A DNA stretch of 64,000 nucleotides, taken from NCBI GenBank assembly GCA_947247005.1, contig OX365945.1, positions 34,030,551-34,094,550 on the forward strand. The letters are read 5' to 3'. The notes beneath the pieces are model-generated. The model was not told the DNA's origin, did no database searches, and saw only the letters and a list, made by a program, of their open reading frames with translations. A program made the position numbers and the translations under genes. Below are positions 58,538-64,000 of this stretch, piece after piece. Position 1 is the first letter of the stretch. Every line of letters begins with the position of its first letter. Source of the DNA: Spisula solida (lineage: Eukaryota > Mollusca > Bivalvia > Venerida > Mactridae).

Positions 58538-59023
58538 CCGTATGTATTCCCAACCACATTGGCCATCGACCTCTGTCTTGAGGGAAGATGCAGTTGTGTG
58601 ATACAAGAAATCTAGACGCGATACCCTAACTCTTTCCAAAAAGACTCCTTGTTGTTTCTTTAACATGACCATTGTATAGTCCCGATACACGAGAGACTAC
58701 GTCTGGGTTACTTATCAGTTCGTCTCTCATTTTGTAGGAAACACTGAAATGCGTTTCAGATTTGACGAAGTGTTTAAATTCAATAGTTACAACGGCTTTG
58801 GTAAAGCCTATAGCATTTGACTTCGCTAATTTAATATATCTATGTATGTATGGTTCTATACAAAACGCAATCAATCGTGATATTTTACATTCATGAATTC
58901 TAGTACAAAGATATGCATTTATCAACTTCCAGTAAAGTAAAATAACGCACTATATTTGATGTAAATGCTGCATGTTGGTGGACAAAAATAATTACATGTA
59001 CGACCTAAGATGTGTAACATATA

Positions 59024-59257
59024 CACGGTGTTAAAAAAGTTCGTTCTCAATGTTTGAGTTTCAATATTTCATTTTTCTGACCACACAAGACTGTACATTT
59101 TCCAGGCTGAAATCCAGAAGGTTCTACCATTGTTCTTATCTCTTTGGCATCAAATGAAGCTATAAGAGTAAGATATTAACATTGTCTACTGTGTACATAG
59201 CTCAAATAAAACTTTATATGAATTTAAATTTTGAGAATGAACTTTTTTAACACCCTG
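59024..59257. mobile_element. MITE (CACGGTG/CACCCTG), TA-flanked, copy 2
   Basis: A 234-bp element from CACGGTGTTAAAAAAGTTCG to GAACTTTTTTAACACCCTG. It is the reverse complement of the 31187-31416 copy across its whole length. Its right TA directly abuts the TA of the next element. Confidence 0.8.
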
Positions 59258-59259
59258 TA

Positions 59260-60268
59260 TACGTGAGGTGGTCAAAAAGAAATGAGACAAACGCTGTTAA
59301 ATTTCAATGAATACTGATATAAATAAGAAAAGGTGTAGGCCTATTACAAAATACATTCTGAGTTTCCTAAATATTCATTTATTTCTTGTAGAGATATCAG
59401 CGGTTTTGCAACCTTGGGTCAACAATGACGTCATGTACGTAAACGGTTAACTATTCGAACGTCACATTGTTCAAACAATTGCTCATGTCTCTATACGTGT
59501 TGTATAAATTTACTATTTATTCAGTATTTAGCATGAAAGAGAGTTCGTTTTAAAAATATTTATGTTGTAATAAAATATCAAGAATATGTTGAATAATTAT
59601 TCCATCATTCTCATTCTAAGGATGGGTTCCGTGTATGACATCCGTCTTGACGAGTGACGTTCAAAATTGATCGCTCATCTAATGTATTTCTGGCTTCTGC
59701 TTGATTAACTAAAGTTACTTTTACTACACAAAACATTTTGTATTAACGATATATAGTGTAGACTTCTCTCCCGATGCCTTTTCATAATTTTAAATGTTTG
59801 CTTAGACATAGACTTTTCTCTTTGTTGGTTGTAAAACTGTATATATTCAAGCTGTGATTTATTGCCGAAATATGACGTAGTTTTCGAGTCGGTACTGTTA
59901 GTATTCACGTCAAATATTTAAAACAGATACACTTACATCAAAACGGTTTTGATTTCCGGTTATTTAATGCTTTGACGTCATGTCCAGTTAATTTGACCAA
60001 GGTTGGAGGAATCTTTAATTAAATATTAGTCATATGCTTTTCCATATCAAACGGTGAAAATTGACGACGTTTTGATGTGCAGCGACATAGCGCGACACCT
60101 TATATTTAACGTTCTGTTTATAAATTACTACTTATAGCAGAAAATTATAGTTTACTCGTACAAATTGGCACTAAATGCACCTAAACGAATATGATATTTC
60201 TATGTTTAAACCACGTTAACTTTACAAATTATAGCATTTGTCTTATTTCTTTTTGATCACCCCGTGTA
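59260..60268. mobile_element. ~1-kb mariner-like TIR element, TA-flanked, second type
   Basis: The 1005-bp element (59262-60266) opens CGTGAGGTGGTCAAAAAGAA and closes TTCTTTTTGATCACCCCGTG, with TA outside each end. The terminal GGGGTGATCAA resembles the 52606 element. No transposase was recognised. Confidence 0.75.
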
Positions 60269-60269
60269 T

Positions 60270-61290
60270 GCATGTACTGTCGAGGATAAATATTTGTTAT
60301 AATTATTTGTCTTTACATCTTATATGTGAATAAATATGTTTAAACTTTACTTGTTCATTATTACACGTATATCTATAATCCATTTGCGAAGTTTTTTATG
60401 TTAACCACAAACATACGCACATAGTGATATCATTTTGAAGTTGTGGGGGAATTTATTGATTATTACAAAACCCTAAAAAACGTTAAATCGTGTACTTGGA
60501 AGCGCTAGTTACGTATATTCTGATGTACATTCTGATTAACGAACGAAATCGGTGACAATTTCAATAAAAATAATTATGAGTAATAATGATAATGACATGC
60601 ATAATGCCAAGTTAAACGAGACATTTGGTTTACGTACTGGGGAGTGTATATTGTATTAGATAATGAAGCTTTACATGTCGCCATGTAATGATAAAGGCAT
60701 ATATTATAATTTGTACTCCCTTTCACTAATTATCTTATATACTTAAAACCATTCAAAACACAACCACATTCAATGTGTTTTGCATTATTGGTTTTTATAT
60801 CCTCACGAAGACTCTCTTTGTTGCAGTAAAATCCGTTGACATGTGATGAAGTGCATATTTCAATGTCTATAATAATTAAGCAAAGTTATTTCTAAAACTT
60901 GCATCATATTCCTGATATTTTCATAACATTAATATTAAGCTAATACTGTCAAAAAGGCGGCCATCTTGGACGCCATCTTGGATTTTTCGGAACGCCACCA
61001 TTTTTGGCAATTTATGCCGACAGTCTGAGATACTACATACTTTCCCGAACATTTTGGTATATGATATGTCTTGTTAACAGAGAGGTCATACCCCAACTTT
61101 TTTTCTTGAGATTGTCACCCTACAAAATCTGACAAGAATATTTGCTCCCCAACAGAGCAATAATGCCACATTTCAAAATCAATATATCTATTTACTTAAT
61201 GACAAGGGATGTAATTTTCATAACCTGAAATTTTCTTTCGTGCGCTGTTGGTCTCCGAGTTAGTGATTTTTACGGACCATGACGGCTGAA
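60270..61290. other. intergenic stretch with no recognised feature
   Basis: AT-rich. The only notable sequence is a pair of CCATCTTGGA words (60960-60990), a motif I would class as dispersed-repeat debris. Confidence 0.4.
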
Positions 61291-61291
61291 A

Positions 61292-61474
<183 letters not shown>

Positions 61475-62090
61475 ATTTGGAATTGTTCTCTTTGGTAATT
61501 AAAAATAATTTGACAAAATATCAAAGGAAAAAATGGCAGATAACTGGTTAATTATCGGATGCGATGCTTCAAAATTTAGCCTTCCCGAATGTACATGCTC
61601 CATTCTGCATTAAGTTAACTGTCTTTGTCTTATTAGATGGTTTAATGAATAATATTTGCATTTTGAGTTTGTTGCGTTTAAGTATATTTAGAGTTTAGCC
61701 ATTTACGACGCAACTAGTTTGTGACTTATCAAGAACAATGCCAATATATCTAAGCAATTGTGTGATGCCATTTTATAGTTTTTACTATACAATTAGGCTA
61801 TACCATAACCCATCGTAGAAGACAAACGTCACTACGTTGTTATCTATGACCACGGGGCTTAACTGCATATACCTCAACATGCGTAAAAATGGAATAATTT
61901 TCACGAATAAAGGCAATCAGAAACCTTCCGATAAAGTCAAAGAGATGTTAAACATCATTTTATGTAGATTACGTCCATCATAGTTTTCATGCTTGCTTAC
62001 ATATATTGTTTGTGTTTAGTACTGTTTTTCAATACTTTGGTAACCATTCCAGCGATCGGTTTGTCATAAGCTCTTTTGACATTAGCAATC
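61475..62090. other. spacer between microsatellite and satellite
   Basis: No gene, RNA or repeat supported. Confidence 0.4.
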
Positions 62091-64000
62091 AACCAGTACT
62101 TACGAACTTACAACCAGTACTATTGAACTAGCTACCGGCGCTCCGTACTAACAAACTTACAACCAGTACTATTGAATTAGCTACCGGCGCTCCGTACTAA
62201 CAAACTTACAACCAGTACTATTGAACTAGCTACCAGCGCCCCGTACTAACAAACTTACAACCAGTACTATTGAACTAGCTACCAGCGCTCCGTACTAACG
62301 AACTTACAACCAGTATTATTACCTAGCACTCTATATAACCAGTAATTCGTTATTTTTGACTGTTTCATGTCTTAATGTTTATTTTTAGATTCAGGTATGA
62401 AACAGTTCATTGCCAGGAGGGCAACAGTTTTGACTGTTACACCCCTGGATGAACTGTTACCTGCGCACTACGATGCGCAATATAAATTCCTGCAAAAACA
62501 CCCTGCTAGATCTATAGCGTATTTTAAATATAACTCTTGAACAATGTTTTGTCCCTTTTTGCTTTATTACATGCCGAGTTTATTTGTTTGATAATAAAAT
62601 CATGGGGATAATGACAGTCTTGAATTTATAACAAAAAATATCCGCTATTAGTATGACAAACTGTCTAAGAAACATCCTTTTTGTTTGTTGTATAAGTAGA
62701 ACTTTATTGTAGTTATATAGAGTATTAGGTAATAAAACAGTTATTTCATGTCTGTTTTGGGTTAACAGTCAAAACTATTGCCCCTCGGTATCGGGGAAGA
62801 CATTTTGAACTGTTGCCCTCGGCCTATCAGCCTCGAGCAACAGTTCAAAAGTCTTCCCCGATACCTCGGGACAATAGTTTTGACTGTTAACCAAACAGAC
62901 ATGAAATAAGTGTATACTATTGAACTAGCTACCAGCGCTCCGTACTAACGAACTTACAACCAGTACTATTGAACTAGCTACCGGCGCTCCGTACTAACAA
63001 ACTTACAACTAGTACTATTGAACTAGCTACCGGCGCTCCGTACTAACAAACTTACAACCAGTACTATTGAACTAGCTACCGGCGCTCCGTACTAACGAAC
63101 TTACAACCAGTACTATTGAACTAGCTACCGGCGCTCCGTACTAACGAACTTACCAACAGTACTATTGATCTAGCTACCAGCACTCCGTACTAACGAACTT
63201 ACAACCAGTACTATTGATCTAGCTACCAGCGCTCAGTACTAACGAACTTACAACCAGTACTATTGAACTAGCTACCAGCGCTCCGTACTTACGAACTTAC
63301 AACTAGTACTATTGAACTAGCTACCAGCGCTCCGTACTAACGAACTTACAACCAGTACTATTGAACTAGCTACCAGCGCTCCGTACTTACGAACTTACAA
63401 CTAGTACTATTGAACTAGCTACCAGCGCTCCGTACTTACGAACTTACAACTAGTACTATTGAACTAGCTACCAGCGCTCCGTACTAACGAACTTACAACC
63501 AGTACTATTGAACTAGCTACCAGCGCTCGTACTTACGAACTTACAACTAGTACTATTGAACTAGCTACCAGCGCTCCGTACTTACGAACTTACAACTAGT
63601 ACTATTGATCTAGCTACCAGCGCTCCGTACTAACGAACTTACAACTAGTACTATTGATCTAGCTACCGGCGCTCCGTACTAACGAACTTACAACTAGTAC
63701 TATTGATCTAGCTACCAGCGCTCCGTACTAACGAACTTACAACTAGTACTATTGATCTAGCTACCAGCGCTCCGTACTAACGAACTTACAACTAGTACTA
63801 TTGATCTAGCTACCAGCGCTCCGTACTAACGAACTTAAAACTAGTACTATTGATCTTGATCTAGCTACCAGCGCTCCGTACTAACGAACTTACAACTAGT
63901 ACTATTGATCTAGCTACCAGCGCTCCGTACTTACGAACTTACAACGAGTACTATTGATCTAGCTACCAGCGCTCCGTACTAACGAACTTACAACGAGTAC
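62091..64000. repeat. 49-bp satellite running off the right edge
   Basis: Unit ACTAACGAACTTACAACCAG + TACTATTGAACTAGCTACCA + GCGCTCCGT. Variants differ at a few positions (AACTAG/ATCTAG, CCAGCG/CCGGCG, ACTAAC/ACTTAC). Four to five copies precede an insert at ~62318-62914, and more than twenty follow it to the window end. Confidence 0.92.
62318..62914. mobile_element. ~0.6-kb insert in the 49-bp satellite, with a 169-bp palindrome
   Basis: The array breaks after CCAGTATTATT and resumes at TACTATTGAAC. The insert's right part (62741-62909) is an almost perfect inverted repeat: TTATTTCATGTCTGTTT, GTTAACAGTCAAAACTATTG and CGGGGAAGAC are mirrored by GTCTTCCCCG, CAATAGTTTTGACTGTTAAC and AAACAGACATGAAATAA. 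The same words (GAGGGCAACAGTTTTGACTG) occur near its left part at ~62416. No coding sequence. It is probably a foldback transposon; exact ends and target duplication are unresolved. Confidence 0.65.

Noticed and set aside
58626..58925. 99-aa minus-strand ORF downstream of the peptidase gene
   Set aside because: No recognised domain, no clear promoter or poly(A) signals.

Overview
This is eukaryotic, AT-rich nuclear DNA with short GT-AG exons, long introns, dense minisatellites and many small inverted-repeat transposons. The gene families, the repeat style and the frequent TACATGTA-type words suggest a lophotrochozoan, most likely a bivalve mollusc. That placement is an inference, not a database result.

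Three multi-exon genes can be assembled, and every exon phase closes. (1) An NPC2-like ML-domain sterol-binding protein lies on the minus strand (ATG at 5910, stop at 54-52; 4 exons, 155 aa) with a TATA/initiator pair upstream. (2) An LRRC74-like leucine-rich-repeat protein with a C-terminal EF-hand pair lies on the plus strand (21148 to 41824; 13 exons, 619 aa). (3) A glutamate carboxypeptidase II/NAALADase-like M28B type II membrane metallopeptidase lies on the plus strand (44050 to 57864; 18 exons, 777 aa). It keeps all zinc, calcium and catalytic residues, but parts of the substrate pocket are changed. A possible small membrane-protein ORF lies on the minus strand at 42922-43191. The three genes show no operon-like link and belong to unrelated pathways: lysosomal sterol transfer, a probable Ca-responsive LRR scaffold, and ectopeptidase activity.

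The rest is repeats. 5911-21147 is intergenic and carries tRNA-derived SINE pieces, hAT-like MITEs, a 1.23-kb TIR element whose core is a 29-bp tandem array (with a 5-bp target duplication), and a 51-bp array. The LRRC74-like introns hold arrays of about 60, 39, 48, 25, 47 and 41/44 bp, an RTE-type retrotransposon remnant and at least five MITE families. One array has duplicated the start of a coding exon. The peptidase introns carry a 1-kb mariner-like TIR element and a 108-bp repeat. 57865-64000 holds foldback elements, a MITE abutting a second 1-kb mariner-like element, a 183-bp ACGC microsatellite and a 49-bp satellite. The satellite runs off the right edge and is interrupted by an insert with a 169-bp palindrome.

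I found no rRNA, no convincing functional tRNA, no CRISPR and no bacterial-type system. The most unusual structures are the TIR element with the minisatellite core and the exon-start duplication.
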